Source: Campylobacterales bacterium (GTDB lineage: Bacteria > Campylobacterota > Campylobacteria > Campylobacterales > QNZT01). From it: 64,000 bases of DNA. The notes below the pieces were generated by a model, which was given only the letters and a program-made list of their open reading frames with translations, made no database searches and was not told the origin of the DNA. This document shows positions 9,292 through 17,026 of this stretch, in pieces (positions within the stretch are counted from its first letter, which is position 1; every line of letters starts with the position of its first letter). A program made the translations under genes and the position numbers. The stretch covers positions 1 through 64,000 of the forward strand of contig JALVVR010000005.1 of NCBI GenBank assembly GCA_027023305.1, read 5' to 3'.

Positions 9292-9697
9292 AAACTTTCA
9301 TATCTATCAAGTTTTTATCTACTTTTTCATCATGGGCTAATTTTACAAATAACTCTTTCCAATCCTCCCTACTAAACTTTTGAGTATGTTTTAACCAAAG
9401 CTTTTGATTTGGAGAGTCTGAGTTTATCTGCACCACTTGACGAAACCTACAAGCCCCTTGACAAAGGCTTCTGCTTACCTTTATCCTGTTTTTTCCTTTT
9501 TCAAGTCCTAACTCTTTTACTATCTCTCTAAGCTCAACAGCTTTATCTACTTTACCAGCCTTTGCACATCTCTCATCAGAGCAAACATAGAGTATAGATT
9601 TATAAAACATGATAGGCTTGTTTGGGTCTAACTTTTTTGGTTTACACTCAAAGCCCTCTACGACTTCACTTCCCATGAGGTTTATTTTATTTGCCAT
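9284..9697 (-). CDS. Thioredoxin-like [2Fe-2S] ferredoxin in the cobalamin operon
   Basis: A protein of about 137 residues starting MANKINLMGSEV. Its core has two cysteine pairs, CSDERC and LCQGACRF, the arrangement of thioredoxin-fold 2Fe-2S ferredoxins such as those related to NuoE. The ATG at 9697 overlaps the end of cbiC and fits the family start; the same frame is open further upstream, inside cbiC. Translational coupling to cbiC and cbiD suggests it serves the pathway, perhaps delivering electrons for cobalt reduction or corrin-ring reduction. That role is an inference from location. Confidence 0.8.
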   Translation of the reverse strand: MANKINLMGSEVVEGFECKPKKLDPNKPIMFYKSILYVCSDERCAKAGKVDKAVELREIVKELGLEKGKNRIKVSRSLCQGACRFRQVVQINSDSPNQKLWLKHTQKFSREDWKELFVKLAHDEKVDKNLIDMKVYE

Positions 9698-10397
9698 TAT
9701 ATTTCTTAGTCCCATCATAATCTTTGATAAGCTTATATATAGCATGAAGAGTTGCAACTCCCATAGTTGAGCTTCCAAATCTACCTTTCATGATAACACT
9801 AGGTACATCAAACTCATCACTAAATCTCTTTGCATACGATTTTGACTCTACAACATTTACAAACCCAACTGGGAAAAGCAGAAGTGCCACATTTTTTAAG
9901 TCTATATTTTCTTCTAAAAGAGTATTTATAACAGCATAGATAAAAGTCGGAGCATTTCCACAGACAAATACCATCTTTTCATCTCTATGTCTTTTGATAG
10001 CTTCTACAACAGCTGCATAACTTCTTGTAGTTTTGTTTTTCTCTGCCATCTCATAGGTAAATGGCTCATTTATGTAGCAAATTACTTCATTTTGATAAGT
10101 CTTTAGATAAAACTCACTAAGTCCTACTTTTATCATGTTTACATCTACTATGATTTTTGCTTTATCTTGTAGGAGAGCTTTTATATTTTGCAAGGCATCT
10201 TTTGAAAAAGAGATATTTTCTAAGATTTCATTAAAACAAGTTGTAGTGTGTATAAGTCTTTCTATCACTGCTAACTCTTCAGAGCTAAACTCACGAGCTT
10301 TTGGATAGCTTTTTAACTCCTCACTTATCATCTCAAACGACTTTACACTTATATCTGCTCCTATGTTTATAGGTGGCATCTCTTTTTTAAATCCCAT
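9687..10397 (-). CDS. cbiC: Cobalt-precorrin-8 methylmutase
   Basis: CbiC moves the methyl group from C11 to C12, giving cobyrinic acid. The product shows the family's conserved histidine in ERLIHTTTCFNE (about residue 50), the GLSEFYLKTY and FVCGNAPTFIYAVI blocks, and the C-terminal PSVIMKGRFGSSTMGVAT segment. The ATG at 10397 lies five bases after a GAGGGG ribosome site and is chosen over the GTG at 10400. It is the first gene of the downstream half of the cobalamin cluster and has its own upstream gap, shared with the divergent small genes at 10454-10815. Confidence 0.92.
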   Translation of the reverse strand: MGFKKEMPPINIGADISVKSFEMISEELKSYPKAREFSSEELAVIERLIHTTTCFNEILENISFSKDALQNIKALLQDKAKIIVDVNMIKVGLSEFYLKTYQNEVICYINEPFTYEMAEKNKTTRSYAAVVEAIKRHRDEKMVFVCGNAPTFIYAVINTLLEENIDLKNVALLLFPVGFVNVVESKSYAKRFSDEFDVPSVIMKGRFGSSTMGVATLHAIYKLIKDYDGTKKYNGK

Positions 10398-10453
10398 CAC
10401 TACCCCTCTTTATAATTATTACTAATCTTATAATATTTATGTTAAAATAACAC

Positions 10454-10714
10454 ATGGCAAAAAAAGAGAGATTACTTAAAGAGTTAGATTTACTTTTAGA
10501 GAAGATGAGATTTTTAAAAAATTCTTTTTTACTTCTTATCTCATCTATAATAGGTTTAGCTTTTGGTACAAGTCAAGGTAAAATATCTCAAAATTTATTT
10601 ACATATATTTTATCTTTTTTGGGAATACTTATTTTAGTATTTATAATCACTAGAATTTCAAATACCCAAGAAAAATATATAAAACTTTTAGATGAATTAG
10701 AAAGGAACAACTAA
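10454..10714 (+). CDS. Small two-helix membrane protein, function unknown
   Basis: An 86-residue protein with a basic, coiled N-terminus (about residues 1-22), two hydrophobic helices (about 24-42 and 48-66) and a charged C-terminal tail ending LLDELERNN. No known family is recognised. It lies on the plus strand inside the otherwise minus-strand cobalamin cluster. No Shine-Dalgarno precedes the ATG; TATAAT occurs at 10429-10434 and TAAAAT at 10443-10448, so the mRNA leader must be very short or absent. Its stop codon shares an A with the ATG of the next small gene, so the pair is translationally coupled. Confidence 0.6.
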   Translation: MAKKERLLKELDLLLEKMRFLKNSFLLLISSIIGLAFGTSQGKISQNLFTYILSFLGILILVFIITRISNTQEKYIKLLDELERNN

Positions 10715-10815
10715 TGCAAGATTTATTTTCAATATCCATACTTATAGGAACATTTGGTATATTTTTTTATTTTATATACATAGATACAAAGTTCAAAAAA
10801 GAAATTAAAAAATAA
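10714..10815 (+). CDS. Very small one-helix membrane protein, coupled to the preceding gene
   Basis: A 33-residue ORF that begins in the TAATG overlap with the preceding stop. It consists of one hydrophobic helix (about residues 4-23, with ILIGTFGIFFYFIYI) followed by a basic tail ending KFKKEIKK. The ribosome site AAAGGAACAACTA is well placed. Its stop codon ends one base before the convergent cbiL stop. The overlap and good ribosome site are the evidence that it is real; its function is unknown. Confidence 0.55.
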   Translation: MQDLFSISILIGTFGIFFYFIYIDTKFKKEIKK

Positions 10816-10816
10816 C

Positions 10817-11488
10817 TTAGCCTTTAAAAAAATCAACAAACAAAGTCATATACTTTTTAACTCTATCTATCTTTTTATCATATATCTTTTCACCCTCAAA
10901 GTTTAGGTTTTCAAAACTATATATCTTGCCTTCTTCTTTTATATTTGAAGTTTCCATACCTATCTTTGGTCTCATGAAGATTTTAGTTTTTGGTACTTCA
11001 TAGTCAAGCAGTGGAACTATCTCTAAAGCACTATCACCAAGACAAAGTGGCTTTTTTATCCTAGCACTTGCATCACTAAAAGATGTAATACCAGGAACTA
11101 CTTCACAATCCTCATAAAGCTCAAAGTTTTTCTCTTTGATAATGTCTAAAATATAATAAACACTACTATATATCCCAGCATCTCCCAAAGTTACAAAAGC
11201 TACTTTTTTGTTATCTTCACAAGCTCTCAATACTACACTAGCTTCCTCTTCCCAATCCTCAGGATTAAATCTCATAGGAGAGTAAACAGGTATAAGTTCT
11301 TTTTTAAACTCATGCTTTTGCATCAACTTTAAAATTATCTTATGTGTTAAGGATTTAGAAAATGACTTATCACTACTCTTTGTAGGTACACATATAGCAT
11401 CTACACTCTTTAAAACTTCCAAAGCTTTGATAGTAACTAGGTCTATATCCCCTGCTCCCAAAGAGACCATAAACAGCTTAGCTTCCAA
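10817..11488 (-). CDS. cbiL: Cobalt-factor II (precorrin-2) C20-methyltransferase
   Basis: A class III tetrapyrrole methylase of 223 residues. Near the start is the glycine-rich LFMVSLGAGDIDLVT, then VAFVTLGDAGIYSSVYYI (SAM-binding loop) and EVVPGITSFSDASARI, all in family order. It adds the C20 methyl that is later expelled at ring contraction. The TTG at 11488 is kept because the next start, ATG at 11470, would cut into the first conserved strand. The start overlaps the end of cbiK by 11 bases. Confidence 0.88.
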   Translation of the reverse strand: MEAKLFMVSLGAGDIDLVTIKALEVLKSVDAICVPTKSSDKSFSKSLTHKIILKLMQKHEFKKELIPVYSPMRFNPEDWEEEASVVLRACEDNKKVAFVTLGDAGIYSSVYYILDIIKEKNFELYEDCEVVPGITSFSDASARIKKPLCLGDSALEIVPLLDYEVPKTKIFMRPKIGMETSNIKEEGKIYSFENLNFEGEKIYDKKIDRVKKYMTLFVDFFKG

Positions 11489-12293
11489 GTTTAGTTATCT
11501 CTTGTTTTATATTTTGATATATTATCTCTCTTATACTCTCTAGCTCTATCAAGTTAAACTTCTCATGAGATGTTAAACTCTGCACTATCTCACACTCAAA
11601 GTCAACTCTTAGCTCATCTCTTATCTCCACCATATCTTTTATATAGTGATTTCCACTAACTAAAAGCATAGGAATTATCTGAACTTTTTTAACTCCATCT
11701 TTCTGCATCTTCTTTACTAACATCTCTTTTATCGCATAGTAAGGAAATGCCCCCTCTAAAGAACAAGCATAGTTGTTTCCCATCATTTCAAGAAAGTTTT
11801 GAGTATAAGTGATAGAGTCTATACCACTCATATCAAGTCTTGGAGTTCCGTGTATCATATAAAGATTTGCTACCTCTTCTTTTTTAACATTTTTATCAAG
11901 TTCTTTTAAAAACAGAGTTGTCTCTTTTGTTTTAGTAAGGATTGCATCTGTTAGCCTTATATTTGCTAAAGAAAAGTTTTTAAAACCATCTACGATTTTC
12001 TTAGTTGCTTCATGTTCATCTGTTGGAAAGAGATTTATCGAACTTACTATGATATTTTTATATCCAAGCATATCTACATCTGCCAAGGTTTGAGGAAGAT
12101 TTTTAAACTCTTTTTCCTCTTTTTTAAGTAGCTTTAAAACCATTCGAGAACTAAAAGCTAAAAAAACATCACACTCTTTAAATCTATCTTCTACATCTTT
12201 TTTTAAAGAGAGATAAAGTTTTTCTTCTATCACTGAACCAAAGCAAGATAGGACAATCGCCCTATCTTTGCTATAATGTCTATATCTTTTCAT
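11478..12293 (-). CDS. cbiK: Sirohydrochlorin cobaltochelatase, CbiK type
   Basis: The 271-residue chelatase inserts Co2+ into sirohydrochlorin, the step that commits the tetrapyrrole to the anaerobic B12 route. Family histidines are visible in YMIHGTPRLD (about residue 145) and in SGNHYIKDM (about residue 210), along with the central GAFPYYAIKEML helix. No signal peptide is present, so it is cytoplasmic. It lies five bases after cbiM and overlaps cbiL. Its substrate would come from the Met8-like enzyme encoded at 54536-55105. Confidence 0.88.
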   Translation of the reverse strand: MKRYRHYSKDRAIVLSCFGSVIEEKLYLSLKKDVEDRFKECDVFLAFSSRMVLKLLKKEEKEFKNLPQTLADVDMLGYKNIIVSSINLFPTDEHEATKKIVDGFKNFSLANIRLTDAILTKTKETTLFLKELDKNVKKEEVANLYMIHGTPRLDMSGIDSITYTQNFLEMMGNNYACSLEGAFPYYAIKEMLVKKMQKDGVKKVQIIPMLLVSGNHYIKDMVEIRDELRVDFECEIVQSLTSHEKFNLIELESIREIIYQNIKQEITKLGS

Positions 12294-12298
12294 ATAAA

Positions 12299-12982
12299 CT
12301 AAGCTTTACAATTATTAAGTCTTTTATCAAACATAAAATTACAATCATTTGACTTATAAAATGCCTTAACCCCAGCCAACACTGCTAAATCAACAAGTGG
12401 TTCTATGATAACAACACTCATATAAGCTAGTCCAAAAGTCCATACATTATGCAAGTTTTCAGCACTAAATCCTTGTCCATATAAAGCCCAAAAAGCAACC
12501 CAAGAAACGATAGCACCTTCCCAAGCAACTGATAGTTTTAAAAGTTGTGAGTAAGTTATATCTTTATATGCTGTTTTTTCAGGGATTATTTTCTTAGCCA
12601 CTATGTTTAGAGCTAAAACACTAGCTAACAAAGTCGTTACATTTATCCCATACTGAGGCAAATCACTAGGTTCAAAGAACAATCCTTGTACCAATAATCC
12701 TAAAGTTAACCCCATAGCCGTAGGAGCTATACCAAAAATCAAAAACAAAGTAGTACCTAAAATAAGATGTACTTCACTAACCCCTATCGGATAGTGAGGA
12801 AGTACTTCAAAACAAAAAAACACCACTGCTGCAGATATAATACTTTTTAACAAAAATGATAAAAACCCATTTTCCTTTATATTATCTACTGCTAATTTTA
12901 AACTTGTACCTACAACGGCAACTCCCGTACCATAGCTAAGAAACATCTTAGCTCCACTTACAACACCTGGTTCTATATGCAT
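12299..12982 (-). CDS. cbiM: Cobalt ECF-transporter substrate-binding component CbiM-like
   Basis: A 227-residue integral membrane protein starting MHIEPGVVSG. The N-terminal Met-His is the conserved metal-binding start of CbiM/NikM, where His2 coordinates the ion. Further family features are GVSEVHLILGTTLFLIFG and a glycine-rich GLTLGLLVQGLFF helix. The start has a strong AAGGAG site. No CbiN, CbiQ or CbiO gene lies next to it in this window, so the energising module must be elsewhere. Position at the head of cbiK-cbiL argues for cobalt rather than nickel. Confidence 0.82.
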   Translation of the reverse strand: MHIEPGVVSGAKMFLSYGTGVAVVGTSLKLAVDNIKENGFLSFLLKSIISAAVVFFCFEVLPHYPIGVSEVHLILGTTLFLIFGIAPTAMGLTLGLLVQGLFFEPSDLPQYGINVTTLLASVLALNIVAKKIIPEKTAYKDITYSQLLKLSVAWEGAIVSWVAFWALYGQGFSAENLHNVWTFGLAYMSVVIIEPLVDLAVLAGVKAFYKSNDCNFMFDKRLNNCKA

Positions 12983-13010
12983 AATTTCTCCTTAAAAATT
13001 TTTTTATAGT

Positions 13011-13184
13011 TTAGTAAAAAGTTGCTAAAGAAAAAGGAGGAGAAGTATTTTTCACAGGAGATTTATATGAGAGTTTATGATAAATATAGTTTGCATCAAT
13101 ACTACCCAACTTATACAAAGTCGAGTACATAGCGATAATGGCTAAACTAAAATATCTTTTTCTATACCCTCTTAAATGTTTCAT
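13011..13184 (-). CDS. 57-residue membrane peptide ahead of cbiM
   Basis: A short ORF fills the gap between mutS2 and cbiM. It has a strongly basic start (MKHLRGYRKRY), one hydrophobic helix (about residues 12-27) and a polar tail ending in SLATFY. No Shine-Dalgarno precedes its ATG. The ATG falls seven bases after a TGATATAAT extended -10 element, so the mRNA may begin at the A of the start codon. Its place, 28 bases before cbiM, suggests a small accessory of the cobalt transporter, but no family is recognised. It could also be only a leader ORF. Confidence 0.5.
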   Translation of the reverse strand: MKHLRGYRKRYFSLAIIAMYSTLYKLGSIDANYIYHKLSYKSPVKNTSPPFSLATFY

Positions 13185-13190
13185 GAGACT

Positions 13191-13199
13191 ATTATATCA
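13191..13199 (-). promoter_or_regulatory. Extended -10 promoter element for the cbiM operon
   Basis: The minus strand reads TGATATAAT here, a perfect TGnTATAAT extended -10. The TGA is also the stop codon of mutS2. Transcription would start about six to seven bases on, at or next to the ATG at 13184. No -35 match to TTGACA is seen at 17 bases, which is normal for this phylum's main sigma factor. Confidence 0.5.
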
Positions 13200-15395
13200 A
13201 AGTCTAACTAAAGTAGCACCCATGCCACCCATGTTGGCAGGAGCATCACTAAAACTTCTTACTTTTGGGTATCTTTTTAAAAACTCTTTTACAGCATAGG
13301 CTAGTTTTCCAGTTCCTATTCCATGATATACTAAAACTTCATCATATCCAGTTATAAGAGCATCTGATAGATAAGCATCAAGTCTATCTATAGCTTCATT
13401 AGCTCTTAACCCATGTAAATCTAACTGAACACTAGCACTTGTTGGTTTTTGTACGGTTATCTTAGTTTTTTGTTTAGGTTTTGGAGTATTTCCACTTCTT
13501 TTTAAGTCTCTAAGTGGCACTTTGAGCTTCATCCCATCACTAACTATGAAAGCTTCCTCTCCTCTTATAGTTACTATCTCTCCTTTGCTACTTCTATACT
13601 TTACTTTGTCGCCTACTTTAAAATCCTCTATCTTTGGTTTTGGCTCATTTTTCTTAGCCTCTTTTCGTTTTTTATCAGCTCTATTTAAAAGTCTATGGAT
13701 ATCTGAACTAGTTTTACTTTTTACAGCCTCTTTAGCCTCTTTTATCGCATCTCTATACTCTAACTCTAGTGAGGATTTTAGTTTTTTTACCTCATTGTCT
13801 GCTACCTCTTTTTGAGTTTGCAAAGACTCTTTTAACCTATCTAGTTTTATACTTTTCTTTTCAACCTTGCTTAGCTTTGCACGATACTCTAACTCTAAGT
13901 CTATATTTCTTTGTATAAGCTCATTTAGTTTCTCTTTATCCTCTCCATAAACCTCTCTCGCCTCTCCTACTACACTCGCACTTATTCCATATCGTAAAGC
14001 TGTTTCAAAAGCATAACTCTTTCCGATAGTTCCTTTTAAAAACTCATAAGTAGGCCTTCTTGCATCTTCATCATATATAGCAGCTAAAAGTTCTACACTT
14101 TCATGAGTTGCCATCATGGAAGCTAACCTTTTATGGTGGGTTGTGACTACTATCTTATTTCCCTCTTTTAAAAGCTTCTCTAGCACTACTTTAAAAAGAC
14201 TTGCAGCTTCATCTGCATCAGTTCCAAGCTCTATCTCATCAACTCCAGCGATAAAGTTTTTCTTTGAAAAAAGAGTACTAAACTCACTCATTCGTCCTGC
14301 AAAAGTAGATATATCATTTTTCACACTTTGAGGGTCATCTATGATAGGAACTATCTCTTTAAAAGAGCAGATTTTAGAGTTGTTTGCATCCACTTTAAAA
14401 GGCAAAAGATACTTAGACATAAAAACTGCACTCAATATACTCTTTAAAAGCATAGTTTTACCACCAGCATTTACACCAGTAACTAAAAGCAGTTTTTTTG
14501 AGAAGTCTATATCTAAAAGCTTAGGATTTTTTAGGGCTGGATGAGCAAAGTTTTTTAAAACTATCTCACTCCCCTTGGAACTTGCCAAAAACTCATAATC
14601 CTTAGCCTTAGCAAAAAAGACTCTTGCTTGATAGTGGTCAAATCTGTCAAACTCTCTGTTTATAAAGTTTAAAAACTTCCAATTTTTAGCAAAAATAGAT
14701 GAAATTTTCTTTTCATACTCATAAACTAGCTCCTCTTTTTTACTCAAAAGCTCAGCTTGTCTCTTTTTTAGCTTATCTATACTCTCAGGCACTACATAAA
14801 AAAATCCACTACTACTTCTACCAACAACAGAAGCTTTTAGCACATGATTAAACCCACCTCTTACAAGTAGAGTCTCATTTCCATCCAAGTAGTGAACTTG
14901 ACTATCAACCAAATATGGCAAAAGCTTTTTAGTGTGGATTATCTTTCCCAAACTCTCTTTTATCTCTTGTTTATTTCTTTTAAAGGAGTAATCAAGCTCT
15001 ACAAATCTCTCATCTATCTCATTTCTTAGGTTTGCATTATCATCAAAGTAGTTTGTTATCTCTACAATCTCTGATGGAGTTATGATTTTAAAAAGCCAAT
15101 CACTCACAAGATGAGGAAAACTATGCTTTTTAAGATAGTTAAAATACCAAACAATCTTCACAAACTCAAAAATCTCACCAAGCTTTAAAATCCCCTGCTT
15201 TTTTATATACATCAAAGCAGAGTCAAGGTTTTTAGTCTCTTTTGGAGAAGTAAACTCTACCTTTGCTATCTCATCTATAAACTTTTTATGAACACTTACA
15301 TCTCCATCCATAAAAAGCTCTTTATCACGAGATAAGAAGTTTTTAAAATCTTTTATGTAGTCATTTAAGTCTAATTTGTTTATATTTTCTATCAT
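13197..15395 (-). CDS. mutS2: MutS2 family endonuclease/ATPase
   Basis: The 732-residue protein has the MutS-type core and ABC ATPase with Walker A GVNAGGKT (about residue 308), a Walker B region around FIAGVDEIELGTD, a long coiled coil (about 475-590), a KOW-like beta segment (VGDKVKYRSSKGEIV) and a C-terminal Smr nuclease domain with LDLHGLRANEA and YHGIGTGKL. MutS2 acts on branched DNA and on stalled, collided ribosomes in studied bacteria. It lacks the mismatch-recognition domain of MutS1. The ATG sits in a perfect 14-base palindrome, TCTATCATGATAGA (15388-15401). The next gene downstream is the small ORF before cbiM. Confidence 0.93.
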   Translation of the reverse strand: MIENINKLDLNDYIKDFKNFLSRDKELFMDGDVSVHKKFIDEIAKVEFTSPKETKNLDSALMYIKKQGILKLGEIFEFVKIVWYFNYLKKHSFPHLVSDWLFKIITPSEIVEITNYFDDNANLRNEIDERFVELDYSFKRNKQEIKESLGKIIHTKKLLPYLVDSQVHYLDGNETLLVRGGFNHVLKASVVGRSSSGFFYVVPESIDKLKKRQAELLSKKEELVYEYEKKISSIFAKNWKFLNFINREFDRFDHYQARVFFAKAKDYEFLASSKGSEIVLKNFAHPALKNPKLLDIDFSKKLLLVTGVNAGGKTMLLKSILSAVFMSKYLLPFKVDANNSKICSFKEIVPIIDDPQSVKNDISTFAGRMSEFSTLFSKKNFIAGVDEIELGTDADEAASLFKVVLEKLLKEGNKIVVTTHHKRLASMMATHESVELLAAIYDEDARRPTYEFLKGTIGKSYAFETALRYGISASVVGEAREVYGEDKEKLNELIQRNIDLELEYRAKLSKVEKKSIKLDRLKESLQTQKEVADNEVKKLKSSLELEYRDAIKEAKEAVKSKTSSDIHRLLNRADKKRKEAKKNEPKPKIEDFKVGDKVKYRSSKGEIVTIRGEEAFIVSDGMKLKVPLRDLKRSGNTPKPKQKTKITVQKPTSASVQLDLHGLRANEAIDRLDAYLSDALITGYDEVLVYHGIGTGKLAYAVKEFLKRYPKVRSFSDAPANMGGMGATLVRL

Positions 15396-15426
15396 GATAG
15401 ATATATTAGCAAATTATATTTAGTTT

Positions 15427-15486
15427 TTACTCTCCTCTAGCCATATCATCAAATGTAGTAAACTCACTAAAGCTAGGCTCTAAATT
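15427..15486 (-). pseudogene. Possible 3' remnant of a lost gene upstream of mutS2
   Basis: The minus strand has 19 sense codons (ending FDDMARGE) followed by TAA, bounded upstream by an in-frame stop. The composition looks protein-like and it ends 31 bases before mutS2, as the tail of a gene in the same operon would. I cannot name the parent gene, and so short a stretch may be chance. Confidence 0.2.
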
Positions 15487-15520
15487 TTAGAGTAATCCTA
15501 ATTTTAGTGATATTTATAAC

Positions 15521-16279
15521 TTATATATCTTCTTTCAAAGATTTAATAAATTGTATAAAAAATACTAAAAATATAGATAATATTAACCCAGTTATAAATA
15601 CAACTGCAACTATCAACTTCTTTTGGGGTTTTATTGGGTACTTATGCATAACCATCTTACCTAATAATTTAGTATATTTAATATTATAATCTGAAATTTT
15701 TAACTCTAGAGAGTCAATTTCCCTTCCAATATCAAATTTTATCTTTTCACTACCATCAAATCTTTTTCCATCAAGCAAAGCTTTTTTTTGTTTTTTTAAA
15801 TTATTTATTTGTATTTTTATTTTATTAATATAGTTTAATATGATTTTATTATGTATTGCTTTTATATTATTTAAAATATTTTCTAACTTTTGTTTACCCT
15901 CTGTATTTGAGTCAGCATATACTGATAGTTCTATAAGGTTTTGAGCTTTTTTTACTACAGAAACTTTCTCTAACCTCGGTAGTTGCTCTTTATCATAAAA
16001 ATTTTGATATAAAACCTCTAGCTTTTTAACTACATTATTAGGATTTTCAATCGCTTTACTACTATTACTATAATTACTATTGTTTATTAAACCAATTTCT
16101 ACAAAGCCTTTTACTTCATAGATAGGTTTTTGTGAAAATACAAAAACAACTCCAGCAATTGTAACAATAGTTGTAAAGATTAAAATAAAAAATTTTCTCT
16201 CCCAAATTGTCAAAAACAACTCTCTTAAGTCTATTTCATCTTCTTCAACATAACTTCTACTATTTATATTTTGCTGCAT
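15521..16279 (-). CDS. Wzz-type chain-length determinant, second copy (orphan)
   Basis: A 252-residue protein with the same EEDEIDLRELF start as the Wzz at 3563-4483, a membrane helix at about residues 29-50, a periplasmic coiled-coil region and a second helix near the C-terminus after PIKPQKKLI. It lacks any kinase domain. It is shorter than its paralogue and has no export protein, polymerase or glycosyltransferase beside it; insertion-sequence remnants start about 95 bases upstream. It is probably the survivor of a second polysaccharide locus or a recruited length regulator for the first. Confidence 0.8.
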   Translation of the reverse strand: MQQNINSRSYVEEDEIDLRELFLTIWERKFFILIFTTIVTIAGVVFVFSQKPIYEVKGFVEIGLINNSNYSNSSKAIENPNNVVKKLEVLYQNFYDKEQLPRLEKVSVVKKAQNLIELSVYADSNTEGKQKLENILNNIKAIHNKIILNYINKIKIQINNLKKQKKALLDGKRFDGSEKIKFDIGREIDSLELKISDYNIKYTKLLGKMVMHKYPIKPQKKLIVAVVFITGLILSIFLVFFIQFIKSLKEDI

Positions 16280-16374
16280 TATTTTTAATTCCCTCTTTTT
16301 ACTTCATAAGCCACTAGATTATATCAGATATTACTTTTATAAATAAAAATCTTGATGAACTAAACAGGAAAGTA

Positions 16375-17025
16375 TACCAACATGGTACCCACTCAAAATA
16401 TCAGGATAAGATAAGAAGAGTAGGTATAATATATCCAAGATTTCCACATCATAAAAAGGATGTAAACCTTGTTAGCAAATAATATTGTAGCATATAAAAC
16501 ATTTTTGAAAGATTCAAAAGAACCAATCCAAATAAGATTGGCGATAGTAAAAAGATACACGAGATAGGAAATATAACCCAAGTAGCAAAAGAGTTCCAAA
16601 CAACAAGAAAAACAGTGAGGAAATGAATTAATAGATTTGGTGGGGCTATGTCAAGCCTAAAAAATCACTCAAAAGCACTAAAACGACCATTTAGACAAAT
16701 AAAAGAGAGAAAAAAAAGAACTTACAAGAGATAAGAGCAAAGTATAAAGCATTTAAAAAGATACTAGAAATGCTTTGGATGATAGTCCTTTGTTTGTTAA
16801 AGTTGTTACCAAAAATGGCTATACAGAGCATAGAAGAATACCTCCTGGTGCAAAGACTTGGCAGAGTGATGTTGAGACTTCTCATTGGATTATTGAAAGA
16901 AAGTTTTATGATGTTGTAGAGACTAATAGTGATGTTAACTTTATAGATAAACTTAGAGCTTACCAATGGGGGATTTAATATGATGAGAAAAAACAGTTAT
17001 TAAGGGTGGATACCATGTGGGGTTA
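16375..17025 (+). mobile_element. Decayed IS481-like element with imperfect terminal inverted repeats
   Basis: The block from 16375 (TACCAACATGGTACCCACTC) to 17025 (reverse complement TAACCCCACATGGTATCCAC) is bounded by imperfect inverted repeats of about 20 bases that share CATGGTA.CCAC. Inside is a plus-strand transposase remnant. An intact IS481 would be longer, so internal material has been lost. The right repeat abuts the end of the IS256-like remnant. Confidence 0.55.
16510..16978 (+). pseudogene. IS481-family transposase remnant
   Basis: Read across several frames, the plus strand encodes the helix-turn-helix start of an IS481 transposase (IRLAIVKRY, ITQVAKEFQTTRKTV, then SLKNHSKALKRPFRQIKE and KAFKKILE) and part of its C-terminal catalytic region (RIPPGAKTWQSDVETSHWII, with the DVETSH motif). 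At least two frameshifts separate these pieces and most of the integrase core between them is gone. It cannot encode a working enzyme. Confidence 0.65.
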
Positions 17026-17026
17026 C

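Noticed and set aside
12983-13196. Cobalamin riboswitch ahead of cbiM
   Set aside because: The interval is filled by the 57-codon ORF and promoter; no B12-box-like sequence or room for the fold was seen.
16775-16978. Independent 67-residue gene
   Set aside because: The frame is the C-terminal scrap of an IS481 transposase (DVETSH motif) and has no start or ribosome site of its own.
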